DNA of 64,000 bases from contig JBHGNT010000017.1 in assembly GCA_043228905.1 (NCBI GenBank), positions 372,001-436,000 on the forward strand, given 5' to 3'. The stretch's first letter is position 1. Each line of letters starts with the position of its first letter. Under the pieces are notes generated by a model. That model searched no databases. It saw only the letters and a list, made by a program, of their open reading frames with translations, and had not been told where the DNA came from. Both the position numbers and the translations under genes were made by a program. The stretch comes from Azolla caroliniana. Lineage: Eukaryota; Polypodiophyta. Positions 1 through 10,776 of this stretch are shown here, piece by piece.

Positions 1-352
1 GGCGGGCACAGAAGAAGGAGGCGGTGTGGTGGTGGAGGATCTGAACCTTGAGTGCCCAAGTTGTCGGGGACGTTAAGAGCTGATCCCGGCGCAAGGGTAC
101 GAGGAGGCGCTCATTCCAAACGGGGTGGTCGGAGCCGCCGTCCCGGGCCACGCCCGTACGTCGTGCCGCCAGTGGGTTGACCCATGCAACGGCCACTGGC
201 TGGTTCTTTCCAAACCACGCCACCCGCCTCAGACCTTCGGCTGACACCACCCTCACCTCCACTTGATAATATCCATCTTCATCCACACGTACTCCCTTCG
301 TTTCCCGGCTGCTGCTTCTACTGCCATCATCGTTTGGACGTCGCCTTGACAT
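1..352 (-). CDS. C2-domain protein, 5' part, cut by the window edge
   Basis: Translating the minus strand from the ATG at 352-350 gives 117 residues open to base 1, so the stop lies outside the window. An in-frame TAG lies a few codons upstream of the ATG, which supports this start. After about 25 Ser/Arg-rich residues comes a C2-like beta sandwich: YYQVEVRVVSAEGLRRVAWF, then a strand in AVAWVNP, then the typical plant C2 turn DGGSDHPVWNERLLVPL and a strand WALKVQIL. This resembles small plant C2 proteins of the SRC2/BAP type, which bind membranes and sometimes calcium in stress signalling; assignment to that group is inference. The region is much more GC-rich than its surroundings, as expected of a real exon. 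A TATA-like stretch lies near 385-395 on the same strand. Confidence 0.75.
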   Translation of the reverse strand, partial: MSRRRPNDDGSRSSSRETKGVRVDEDGYYQVEVRVVSAEGLRRVAWFGKNQPVAVAWVNPLAARRTGVARDGGSDHPVWNERLLVPLRRDQLLTSPTTWALKVQILHHHTASFFCAR

Positions 353-419
353 CTCCGCCCGCCCCACTGCCTAACCAGGCCTATGCTATGTATAGATGGA
401 GCCGTGAATAATCTCCCAA

Positions 420-949
420 ATCACACTTGCACGCCAAACGCTATCTATCTATACATACATATGTAAAGCTCATTCAGAGGGATACCTATTAAATGTACAT
501 TAGGACAAAAGGCCTACTTCATTATGTATATACAATGTTCCCTCTTCCCTCGGATGCAATTAATTTACTCCTCCTCATATATCACGTATGATACGAGCAT
601 TTTCCAAACCAAAAATATATCGAATGCACAGGTTGTGAATTGAAGTGTGTGCATCCAAAGCAAAAGGGATACGTTGCCTCCGTGTGAATATATTGCATCC
701 AAAAGCCGAATGATACTTTGCCTTCTCATTAGAGCCAAGTATTATATATTTATTTTTCTAAAGGATCAAAATTATCCTTTGGTGGATGATGAAGCTACCT
801 TTAGAACAAGACATTCTGTGCTAAAGCACAAGAAAACACAGGTTAATATTGCCTTTATACGATATATACGAACCTTTACTTACACGCCCCCCCCTTCTTA
901 CTTGCATTGAAGTTCTAAAACACACACACACACCCACACCCCAGTGGTA
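420..949. other. Intergenic spacer, no gene seen
   Basis: AT-rich sequence between the C2 gene start and the copia element. It holds a short CA-rich run (about 920-938). The left half should contain the C2 gene promoter. Confidence 0.5.
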
Positions 950-954
950 CCTTA

Positions 955-1769
955 TGATGGGGATATGGAGCGGAATCGGGATGATTCATAATACCAACTC
1001 AAGAATCAAAATAAACAACACCACAACACAAAAAGAGAGTACACCAAATTTTAACGTGGAAAACCCAAAAATTGGGAAAAACCACGGGAACCTTAGGTTC
1101 CAAAACAAATTCACTAATTTCTGAGTGTACAAGGCGTATATAGCCTCAAGAGTTTACTCTAGAGATATGCACTTATATTTCAAGGCTACCGCCTTGGATA
1201 CAATGTTCACCCTACCAAATAAGATAAACAACCAAAAGAAAAACCCAAAAGAAACACGAACAAGTAAACCTGTTACGAGTAAACGGAAGAGTTGTTGTGG
1301 TCCAAACAACACCTCACTAGATCTCCGTCTTTACACTTGCAACGAGTTCTCGTTCTCGATCACCTTGTTCTCGAGCTCTCACACTTGTTCACTTGTTCAC
1401 TTCTGATTTCTTGTGTCTTCTTACACACCTCTTTTTGTCGAATCTCTGTTTTCAGCCTCTTAGATATGTTTTCTTATGCACTTCGTTTTTCTCTATCTTT
1501 CTCTGTCTTTCTCGAAGACTTCCCTCTCAGTTTTCTGTTTTTACTCTCAGTTTTTTTTTTTCACTCACAAAATCAGATTGTATCACACTTGTATATTCTC
1601 TGATTTTTTTCTGCACTCTCTTTCGTTGTCACAGTTTTTGCGTCTGCCCCTCTTCCCTCAGCCTTGTAGGGCAACGTCCTTTTTCGAATCTGTTTTCACA
1701 CCTGAACAAAACAAAACAAAAAAGACACACGCCCAAAAACATACAAAAAAAGAAAGAGAGGAAACATAC

Positions 1770-1812
<43 letters not shown>

Positions 1813-1896
1813 AATGTAACTAATTAGTTTTAAGTTGTATTCGGCGTTTAGCCGACTTAACATTGTGGGCTCCACTTGAGTGGACAGGCCCCAACA
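955..1896 (-). repeat. 3' LTR of the copia element
   Basis: 942 bp. In element orientation it starts TGTTGGGG and ends CCCCATCA. It contains a pyrimidine-rich tract and a TA microsatellite (about 1780-1810) that is longer than in the other LTR. The open frames inside are low-complexity and occur identically in both LTRs, so they are not genes. Confidence 0.95.
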
Positions 1897-1912
1897 ATTC
1901 TCCCCCTCCATC
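1897..1912 (-). promoter_or_regulatory. Polypurine tract of the copia element
   Basis: The minus strand reads GATGGAGGGGGAGAAT directly next to the 3' LTR. It is purine-rich and in the position expected for the plus-strand primer. Confidence 0.85.
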
Positions 1913-3649
1913 TCAAGTGGGAGGCACAACTAGGTTTGCCTTTTGTTTGCAAACTTCAAGCTTCTCCCTTGACAAACATTTTGTCATCATGTCAGAACCA
2001 TTCTCATTTGTGTGAATCTTTTCAATGTGCATTTGCTTTTCTTCAAGCACATCTCTAATCCAATGGTATCTAACATCTATGTGTTTTGACTTGGAATGAA
2101 AGGAAGAATTCTTACTTAAGTGTATAGCACTTTGGCTGTCACAATACAAGATGTATTTTTCTTGAGTCAGCCCCAACTCTTGTAGGAATTTCTTTAGCCA
2201 TAACAATTCCTTACTAGCTTCTGTGACAGCAATATACTCGGCCTCCGTTGTGGATAATGCCACACATTTTTGCAATCTCGATTGCCAAGAGACTGCTCCC
2301 CCTGCAAAGATCATTAGGTAACCAGATGTAGACTTTCTGGAGTCAACATCACCAGCCATATCGGCATCTGTATATCCATCTAATATAGTTTGGTTCTCAC
2401 CAAATTTTAGACAGACTCTTGAGGTACCCCTCAGATATCGCAAGATCCATTTCACTGCTTCCCAATGATCTTTTCCAGGGTTTGAGAGGAAACGACTCAC
2501 TACACCAACTGCGTGAGCAATGTCCGGCCTCGTGCATACCATAGCATACATTAAACTGCCGACTGCAGAGGCATATGGTATTTGTGTCATTTCTTCTTGC
2601 TCTTCATCACTCGTAGGGCATTGAGCTGAGCTAAGTTTAAAGTGGCCCGCGAGTGGAGTGTTGACCGGCTTACTCTTAGCCATGTTGAATCTCTCAAGTA
2701 CCTTCTCAATGTACTTTTCTTGAGATAGCCAAAGTCTTTTATTTGCCCTGTCCCTGGTTATCTTCATCCCAAGGATTTGCTTGGCTGGTCCCAAGTCTTT
2801 CATTGCAAAAGATTTGCTGAGTTCCTTTTTCAGCTTCTCAATCTTGTTGGTGTCTTGACCAACGATCAACATATCATCAACATACAGGAGCAAAATGACA
2901 AAATCCCCATCTGGGAATTTCTTAACAAACACACAATGGTCTGTGTTTGTTCTATTATACCCATGGTTCAGCATAAAAGAGTCAAACTTTTTGTACCAAA
3001 GTCTAGGAGCTTGTTTTAGGCCATACAAGCTCTTATTTAACTTGCATACCAGGTTTTCCTTACCTTTGACTTTGAATCCTTCGGGTTGATCCATGTAAAT
3101 CTCTTCTTCCAAATCGCCATGGAGGAAGGCGGTTTTTACATCAAGTTGCTCAACTTCCAGATCGAGACTAGCAGCGATCCCAAGTACAACTATGATCAAG
3201 GACATCTTCACCACTGGTGAGAAAATCTCCTCGAAATCAATTCCCTTTTTCTGGCTGAACCCTTTCACAACCAATCTTGCCTTGTATCTTGGTTGTGAGC
3301 AATGTTCCTCAGTCTTGAGCCTGTAAACCCATTTGTTTTTCAACGCTCTCTTGCCCTTAGGCAGCTTTACAAGATCATAAGTGTGATTGTCTAGCAAAGA
3401 CTTCATCTCATCATTCATGGCATCAAGCCATTCCTCCTTATGATCATTTGCCATAGCTTCTCTAAAGCTTTCTGGCTCTCCTCCATCTGAAAGCATCACA
3501 TATTCATGCGGGTTGTATCTAGTAGAAGGTCTTCTTTGTCTCATAGACCTTCTAACCTCTTCTTCTTCCGGAGGAGTTGCTGAATTGTCACCTAGAGTAT
3601 GATGGTCATGATATTGCCCGTCATCATCGTTGGCTGCATCATCAGCCAT
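1913..3649 (-). pseudogene. Copia reverse transcriptase and RNase H part of pol
   Basis: 578-residue open frame. The reverse transcriptase shows NKWVYRLK, YKARLVVKGF, LDVKTAFLHGDLEEEIYM, LYGLKQAPRLWY and the catalytic YVDDML. RNase H follows with GYTDADMAGD, STSGYLM, LSTTEAEYIA and DSQSAIHL. The frame ends a few bases before the polypurine tract. The catalytic residues are all present, so only the upstream breaks disable this copy. Confidence 0.93.
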
Positions 3650-4170
3650 ATCATCATACTCCTCGGTATCTCCCCCATGACCTTGTGTGTCTGGGCAGGC
3701 ATTGGGTGTTCAGTGACTGAAAAATCAGGGGTGAGATTCGGCATTTCATTCGGCTCCGGATCTTGTAAGGTTTGATCCTCAAGGAATACCATATCCCTGC
3801 TTATAATGACCTTTTTCTCTATTGGGTCATAAAGTCTATAGCCGAATTCCTCATGGCCGTATCCCAAAAATATGCATGGTTTGCATTTGTCATCAAGCTT
3901 GGATCTTTCATCTTTTGGGATGTGGACATAAGCCTTGCAACCAAACACTCTTAAGTGTTTGTATGACACCTCCTTACCTGTCCAAACCCTTTCGGGTACA
4001 TCACCATCCAAAGGGATTGATGGGGACAGATTAATGAGGTCAACGGCAGTCCTCATTGCTTCACCCCAAAAAGATTTCGGTAATTTTGAATGGGATAGCA
4101 TGCATCTTATCCGCTCACAAATTGTCCTATTCATCCTCTCAGCCACGCCATTGTGCTGAGGTGTTTTCGG
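3592..4170 (-). pseudogene. Copia integrase C-terminal part, between two frameshifts
   Basis: Open frame beginning with the conserved PQHNGVAERMNRTI region and the helix ending SFWGEAMRTAVDLIN. The C-terminal chromatin-facing part follows (VFGCKAYVHIP, CIFLGYG, GYRLYDP). The frame goes out of phase with the reverse transcriptase in a run of five G on the minus strand (about 3671-3676), consistent with loss of one base. It runs on in the wrong frame to 3592. Confidence 0.85.
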
Positions 4171-4181
4171 GACACTTCTCT

Positions 4182-5144
4182 CTAGTCTAATACCATGGGC
4201 TCATGACAATATTCCTCAAATCGTCCCTGATATTCACCGCCGTTATCGGCACGGATACATTTCAGCTTTCTTCCTGTTTCTCTTTCCACACTTACATGAA
4301 AGTTCCTAAAGATTTCAAACACTTGATCTTTAGTCTTTAATGCAAAGCACCACAACTTCCTCGAGAAGTCATCGATAAATGTGGCAAAGTACAATGCTCC
4401 CCCAAGAGTTCTATCTTTCATATAGCACAAGTCCGTGTGCACCAATTCCAATGGCTGAGATTTTCTTTTTGGGGGCAGATGTTGAAAGGCAACTCTGTGT
4501 TGTTTGCCGGCCAAGCAATCAACACAAGTTTCTAAGTGCATACCTCTTATCTCAGGTAGGATGTTCTTTCTAGCTAGCATCTCGAGTCCTTTTTGACTCA
4601 TGTGCCCAAGTCTCTTGTGCCACAATTCAATGGGAACTTCCTTATCGGCTACATTCACCTCCCCATTGGACACCATAGCACGCATTACGTAGAGAGAATT
4701 CTGTTTTAGGCATCTTGCTAATACTAGCGAGCCTTTGATGAGCTTCCATTTTCCTTCACCGAAGGAATTTGTGTAACCCTCATCATCAAGCTTACCGGCT
4801 GAAATAATATTCAGCCGAATGTCCGGTACATGCCTAACATCATTTAATACTAGTTTGCAACCCGTGTCCGTGGTTAGAATTATATTTCCCATGCCAACAA
4901 CCTCTGTTATGCCGTGGTTCGCCATTTTGACTTTACCAAAGTCACCACCGGCATATGTCGAGAACATCTCTCGATATGGAGTAATGTGATACGAGGCTCC
5001 CGAGTCAATAATCCAATCAGTTTGTTGGCATGCTAAGCTAGCACACGCATCATCACATGCAATGACAATGTCGCCATCACAAGTGGCTGTAGTGGGGTCA
5101 TTGCTCTTATTGTCGGTGGTTCCTTTCTTTTGGTCTTTCTTTTT
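4182..5144 (-). pseudogene. Copia protease and integrase part of pol, ends at a frameshift
   Basis: In the gag frame after the amber codon the sequence is open. It contains the aspartic protease motif DSGAS (near 5010), the integrase zinc-binding region (LWHKRLGHMSQKG followed by CVDCLAGK) and the integrase core with HTDLC, the second acidic residue in FIDDFSRKLW and DNGGEYQ. Near 4195-4200 the frame is lost and ends in a stop. Comparison with the expected family text suggests two extra bases there, since the rest of the integrase continues in another frame at 4146. Confidence 0.85.
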
Positions 5145-5906
5145 CTACCAACAGTCTCTCTCATAATGGTTTGGACCACCACAATAACGACACGTGAAGT
5201 CTTTCTTGAAGTCTTTCCTACCTCTAGATTTTGACCTCCCCTCATCATTATTTCTATGACCTTGTGGACCCCGAGTATGGCGTCTTCCCCTATCGGGATT
5301 CTTTTCTATGAGCAAGGCTTCCTCATTATTAGATTCACGCTCCTTTCGTCGTGCTTCTTCATGCAAAAGACTCGATTTGAGCGAATCCAATGTTAGCTCC
5401 TTATATTGTGTTGCGGTCCCAAGCGTCACGACAAGGGTTTCCCAACTATTTGGGAGAGAGCCTAACAACAACAAAGTCAACACCTCATGTGCTAAAGGTA
5501 TTTCTAGGGAGATTGTTTGACTTACAAGTCCTTGAAAAGTGTTAAGATGCTCTGCCATACTAGAGCCATCTTGGTATCTAAGTCTTACAAGTTTCCTAAA
5601 CACCGAGACCCTATTCAAGGCATTTTTAGTCTGAAACATGGTTTCTATTTTCCCCCATAGTTCGTGTGCCTTGGTTTCATCTACAAAATTGTTATATAGA
5701 CTCATATCTATGAAACAACGTATATATGATGTTGTTTTTAGATGCATTGCCTCCCAAGTTGATGCATTTATGTCTTCAGGTTTGCTTTGACCATGTAGTA
5801 CGGGCAGCCACATGTCTTTACACACCAACATGTCTCTCATTTTAGATCTCCAAATGGAGTAGTTGGATCCCGTTAATTTAATCATCCCCCCTAATGATTC
5901 ATCCAT
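5145..5906 (-). CDS. Copia gag (UBN2-type) with CCHC zinc knuckle
   Basis: The chosen start is the ATG at 5906, just after the primer site (MDESLGGMIKLTGSNYSIW). An upstream in-frame ATG at 5999 lies inside the LTR and is unlikely to be used. The 253-residue product has the usual copia gag fold region (SNYSIWRSKM, then the long helical UBN2 segment), a basic Arg/Gly-rich linker and the CX2CX4HX4C knuckle CRYCGGPNHYERDC. The frame ends at a TAG straight after the knuckle. The same frame then continues open into the protease, so gag and pol are separated here by a single stop codon. Confidence 0.9.
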   Translation of the reverse strand: MDESLGGMIKLTGSNYSIWRSKMRDMLVCKDMWLPVLHGQSKPEDINASTWEAMHLKTTSYIRCFIDMSLYNNFVDETKAHELWGKIETMFQTKNALNRVSVFRKLVRLRYQDGSSMAEHLNTFQGLVSQTISLEIPLAHEVLTLLLLGSLPNSWETLVVTLGTATQYKELTLDSLKSSLLHEEARRKERESNNEEALLIEKNPDRGRRHTRGPQGHRNNDEGRSKSRGRKDFKKDFTCRYCGGPNHYERDCW

Positions 5907-5937
5907 ATTCCAAGTCTTTGCGGAGGGTATGAACCTT

Positions 5938-5949
5938 GCTCTGATACCA
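5938..5949 (-). promoter_or_regulatory. Primer binding site, initiator tRNA-Met type
   Basis: The minus strand reads TGGTATCAGAGC two bases after the LTR end. This is the classic copia primer site complementary to the 3' end of plant initiator tRNA-Met. Confidence 0.93.
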
Positions 5950-5951
5950 CT

Positions 5952-6887
5952 TGATGGGGATATGGAGCGGAATCGGGATGATTCATAATACCAACTCAAG
6001 AATCAAAATAAACAACACCACAACACAAAAAGAGAGTACACCAAATTTTAACGTGGAAAACCCAAAAATTGGGAAAAACCACGGGAACCTTAGGTTCCAA
6101 AACAAATTCACTAATTTCTGAGTGTACAAGGCGTATATAGCCTCAAGAGTTTACTCTAGAGATATGCACTTATATTTCAAGGCTACCGCCTTGGATACAA
6201 TGTTCACCCTACCAAATAAGATAAACAACCAAAAGAAAAACCCAAAAGAAACACGAACAAGTAAACCTGTTACGAGTAAACGGAAGAGTTGTTGTGGTCC
6301 AAACAACACCTCACTAGATCTCCGTCTTTACACTTGCAACGAGTTCTCGTTCTCGATCACCTTGTTCTCGAGCTCTCACACTTGTTCACTTGTTCACTTC
6401 TGATTTCTTGTGTCTTCTTACACACCTCTTTTTGTCGAATCTCTGTTTTCAGCCTCTTAGATATGTTTTCTTATGCACTTCGTTTTTCTCTATCTTTCTC
6501 TGTCTTTCTCGAAGACTTCCCTCTCAGTTTTCTGTTTTTACTCTCAGTTTTTTTTTTTCACTCACAAAATCAGATTGTATCACACTTGTATATTCTCTGA
6601 TTTTTTTCTGCACTCTCTTTCGTTGTCACAGTTTTTGCGTCTGCCCCTCTTCCCTCAGCCTTGTAGGGCAACGTCCTTTTTCGAATCTGTTTTCACACCT
6701 GAACAAAACAAAACAAAAAAGACACACGCCCAAAAACATACAAAAAAAGAAAGAGAGGAAACATACATACATACATACATATATATATATATTTATATAT
6801 TTAAATGTAACTAATTAGTTTTAAGTTGTATTCGACGTTTAGCCGACTTAACATTGTGGGCTCCACTTGAGTGGACAGGCCCCAACA
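5952..6887 (-). repeat. 5' LTR of the copia element
   Basis: 936 bp, nearly identical to 955-1896. The differences seen are a shorter, interrupted TA run near 6780-6800 and a G-to-A change near 6834. In element orientation this is the promoter LTR. Confidence 0.95.
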
Positions 6888-6892
6888 CCTTA

Positions 6893-7209
6893 TTTGTCAT
6901 ACAACATCAAGGCTGTTGAAATCTCTAGTTTTTACATGGGAGACATTGTGTTATGTGGTTTTCTCCTAACAAAACGAAGGCTTGCATGATACCAACAAAT
7001 GCCAGTGATAAGATGACCATACTTGCACCTCATGGAGGCTTCATTTATGTTGAAATGTTGCTTACATGTGAATGAGGTTGGGCTAATAGGAACAACATCA
7101 AATCATATGCTTGCTGGAATAATATATATTTTACAATCAATATAAAAGTTGTTTAAGTTCTAGACGGGGCATCATGCAACCTTCTCTCAACTTTTTTAGT
7201 ATGAAAGAG
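6893..7209. other. Spacer to the right of the copia element
   Basis: No gene seen. It may be the remaining 5' part of the LINE, but no motif supports that. Confidence 0.3.
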
Positions 7210-9600
7210 GGGGTTGGGGTGCTCTAGTGTGTGACGGGATAGACTTGGCAAATATGGCTATCATTTATTCATTTACTATCAAGGGCAATATCGAAGATAC
7301 ACTATTGAGATGTATAAGAATACAAGGGGGGGGGGTATAGTTAATATTAGCTCACAAGGCAAGGGGGTGGCTAAAGCATACATTTCAAATACTAAAGATA
7401 GACTCAGAAACCCGTTTTATGTGGGTGAAAGTCCTCATAGGCAAAGATCAGGCAATATTTATCGCCATTTGTTACTTTCCCCCGAAAGGATCCCGATATA
7501 ATATGGTTGGAGAGGCGAGTATAGTTGATGAAGGAGCGCCACCTGGGCATTCTCCATACGAACCTTTATCGAATGACATAATCTAATATTCTTCCCAAGG
7601 GGAAGTCTTCCTCGTAGGAGACTTCAATGAGAGAACCCAATCCCGACAATCCACACTATTTCAGATGTATAAAAACCTAGAAATGGTGAATGTCAACGCT
7701 TTAGCCATAGGCATCACACGTAGGTTAAAAGATCAACTTGGTGCAAACGCCACAAGCTTTGGCCATCATTTGCTTGAACTTGGAAGTCGACACCAGTTGA
7801 TCATATATAATGGTTTGGCCAAGTAATTGGGCTTGGAAGAGCTCACATGTTTCCCACATGGAGGGGAAAGCACAGTTGATTACCTCATAGGATGCCTTGA
7901 AGCTACCCACATGATTAACTCCTTTTGGGTGGCCCCATGTCCTATTGGTACAGACCATAACTTCCTATACTTTGAGCTAAAGTGAGACCCCTCCAACGCC
8001 ACCAACTCTAGTCAACCAAACCATCACACCACCATACATTTCACGCATGAGTTCTCTAGCATCTACTCCCGACATGTTCAAGCCTAACTCTCCTCTATTG
8101 ATTCTTCCTTGCCTTTAGAGAACCTAACTATAGAAGTTAGAACTCATGCACATCCTTCACTCAACAACGGTTAGTAGCTTCCCATACACGAAACACTCCA
8201 ATCAAAATAGAATAAGGTCTATGCCACAAAATAGGTCCTATGATGAAGATTGTAGAACTTTGTATAGACAACTTAAAGTGTCGCGACTTAGTGGTATTAT
8301 TTCCTTAGTGCAAGCTCGCAAAGAGATGCGCAAGATGACACATCGTAAAAGATGAACTTGGGAAGCATCTCAATATAGGGAACTCTACCACATGCTCATG
8401 GGGACTGCGCCCTTGCATGGAAGAGACTACGAGAACCAAGACCACAAACACCCATCGAGGATCCCCACACTTGGCACACATATATAGAGAGACTTAGTAA
8501 CCACGTCCCAAACCAACCACCCATTCCAATGCCTTCCACACCTCGACCTACCACGGGGACACTTTTCACGACCTCTAGGGTCACGAAGGTCATAAAAAAA
8601 TTACAACATAGGAAGTCCATGGACCACACAAGATTGCGAGCCGAACACATAATATATGCTCAAAAGTGCCTAGCTCATTTTCTCACCCTAATCTTCAACC
8701 GCACCCTCGCCGAGGGTTTTCCACCACAGTGGACCATGAACATAGTGGCCCCTATATGTAAAGGAGGGGACCCAATGGACCTAAATACATATAGGACCAT
8801 CATGATAGGTCATCCGCTCGCTAAACTATATGGTGCAGTTACAATGGAAGCAGAGCTCAATGATTATATGGAGACCTTAAGTTTTCGAGCACATGAGCAA
8901 GCTGGCTTTAGACAAGCCTTCTCCATTATTAACCATATCTTCACACTTAGATGCTTAATTGACCAGACGAAGGCCCACAAGAAGAAACTATATTGTTGCT
9001 TTGTGGACTTTCGCAAAGCCTTTGACACAGATCCCAGGGAGAGGTTGTTTGATAGGCTTAAAAGCTTACAGATACCAACTGACATGATTTGGGCCATCTA
9101 TGCTCTATATGAGCAAGTCTTTGGGTGTGTTAGATGCCCACGTGACCTCTCTGATTGCTTCACCAGCACCATTGGCATAAAATAGGGTTGCTCCCTATCA
9201 CTAACACTTTTTGGGATCTACATTCATGATATCACTGATTTTATTTGCTCGTAAGAGAGGCAACGGAGTTGCCATTGGGGACACACAAGTTAGTCTCTTA
9301 CTCTATGCTGATGACATAGTTGTGCTCTCGCTCTCAGAACATGACCTACAAAAGCACCTTAATGCCCTATATCACTTTTACCCCCACAAGGATTGGTAAT
9401 GAATCTAACGAAAACTAAAGCCCTTATCTTTTACACATCGTCTCGAGTTAGGAGTAAGTGTCAAATACTCCTCTCTCATAAACCAGTCGAGGTAGTTGGA
9501 TCATATGTATATCTGGGAGTCACTTTTAGTGCTCATTTAGGTAAATTCTCGATGGCCCAGGCAGCCAAAGATAGGCTAACGTATATTCTCGAGTATATTC
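7210..9600 (+). mobile_element. Decayed LINE (endonuclease plus reverse transcriptase), pseudogene
   Basis: Fragments of a non-LTR element are recognisable in shifting frames on the plus strand. An AP-endonuclease-like part includes AICYFPPKGS near 7470, VFLVGDFNERTQ near 7605 and a TDHNFLYFEL ending near 7980. The reverse transcriptase part at 8529-9450 has RKSMDHTRLRAEHI, the catalytic FRKAFDTDP block and LLLYADDIVVLS at about 9297-9330, followed by the MNLTKTKAL and YLGVTFSAH blocks. Stops and frameshifts at 7800, 9183, 9399 and elsewhere show it is dead. I could not place its 5' end, poly-A tail or target duplication. Confidence 0.85.
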
Positions 9601-9986
9601 TAGAGATATTCAATCCTGGAAATTGTATAAATAATTGTAACATCCTTGGTCCCTTTCAAGGGATTCAACAGCAGTCATTGACACATCAATCTAGTATTCT
9701 CGTTTCGCCTCATCATTGTCTCCTTGATCTTTATTTCTATCTTCATGCTCTGATGTCGCTCACAACATCTAGAGTTCCTCGCATTGCCACAAGTTCATCC
9801 GTTGCTCATAGCCCCATCATTGGGGGGAGATTATTACCGTCGGTAATTGCGCCAAACGATAATGAGGATGGAAAGGGAAGCAATTTGGTGAAGGCGGCCT
9901 GGGGTATTTTCGTAAATTTCCAAACATTGACCAAAGATATATGTATATACATAATACGTAATACATATACATATATATAAATAATA

Positions 9987-10274
9987 GGCAAAAGTACCAG
10001 GATACCCCTGGAAGTTGGTCTATTTACCAGAATGCCCTTGGAAGTTCCAATTTTACCAAACTATCCCTATGTCCAAAAAATTACACTTTATAAAGTAATT
10101 ATACACTCCATTTCTTCCATCTTTCGTAAATAGGGCTTGTAGATTTGAGTGTATAATTACTTTATAAAGTGTAATTTTTTTGACATAGGGGTAGTTTGGT
10201 AAAATTGGAACTTCCAGGGGCATTCTGGTAAATAGACGAGCTTCCAGGGGTAGGGGTATCCGGGTACTTTTCCC
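9987..10274. mobile_element. Foldback MITE with TA target duplication
   Basis: Two arms, 9987-10108 and 10147-10274, are near-perfect inverted copies separated by a 38-bp loop. The tips read GGCAAAAGTACC and GGTACTTTTCCC, and TA flanks both sides (9985-9986 and 10275-10276). The size, the palindrome and the TA duplication fit a non-autonomous Tc1/mariner-type element; the superfamily is inference. The arms contain paired runs like GGAAGTTCCAATTTTACC. It has no coding capacity. Confidence 0.8.
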
Positions 10275-10549
10275 TATAGTGTAACTGTGTATGTATGTGG
10301 CACGATTATTGGCGCCAACAAGCATCTGTCATAGTTTTCTCGTTTCTTTTACGACTGAAACATACAAAACTCAGAACTGCTTCCTCGCCGTCGCCAGGAA
10401 AGCTTTGCGAAGTTTCTGCAACTCTAATCCCTAGTTCGTGTATGTGTCTGAATATTTTCCGAATATTTTCCAACTTTAATCCCCCACGTCTTTAGCTATG
10501 TGCATATGTACGTACGTACATGTATTCCTCGAATGGAAATTGAAATCAA

Positions 10550-10740
10550 GATGAATCTCTGCAACAATCTAATAAAGGCATTCTCTGAATGTAGTTTTTC
10601 TTCTACATGGATGTCCTTTGAAGAGTTTTTTCTGAATATCGAAACACAGACTATGAATCTCTTTAGTTATTGTCTCGCATAAACTAAGACGATGAATCTC
10701 TACAATTGAACTCTTCTTAGATTTCGGTTCCTTCCTCTGC

Positions 10741-10776
<36 letters not shown>

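Larger units (their letters stand above)
955..6887 (-). mobile_element. Ty1/copia LTR retrotransposon, minus orientation, young but coding-defective
   Basis: A complete element of 5933 bp bounded by LTRs at 955-1896 and 5952-6887 and flanked by the 5-bp duplication CCTTA (950-954 and 6888-6892). On the minus strand the order is LTR, tRNA-Met primer site, gag with a zinc knuckle, protease (DSGAS), integrase, reverse transcriptase (YVDD), RNase H, polypurine tract, LTR. Integrase before reverse transcriptase defines the Ty1/copia superfamily. Similarity to the Tork/Tnt1 group is my impression only. The two LTRs differ, as far as I could see, only in a TA-repeat length and about one or two bases, so insertion is recent. 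The coding region nevertheless carries one in-frame amber codon and two frameshifts. Confidence 0.95.

Noticed and set aside
184-411. 75-codon plus-strand open frame
   Set aside because: It is antisense to a better-supported C2-domain coding region and has no domain.
1393-1827. 144-codon frame in the left LTR, with a near-copy at 6390-6818
   Set aside because: Pyrimidine-rich LTR sequence repeated in both LTRs; not a separate gene.
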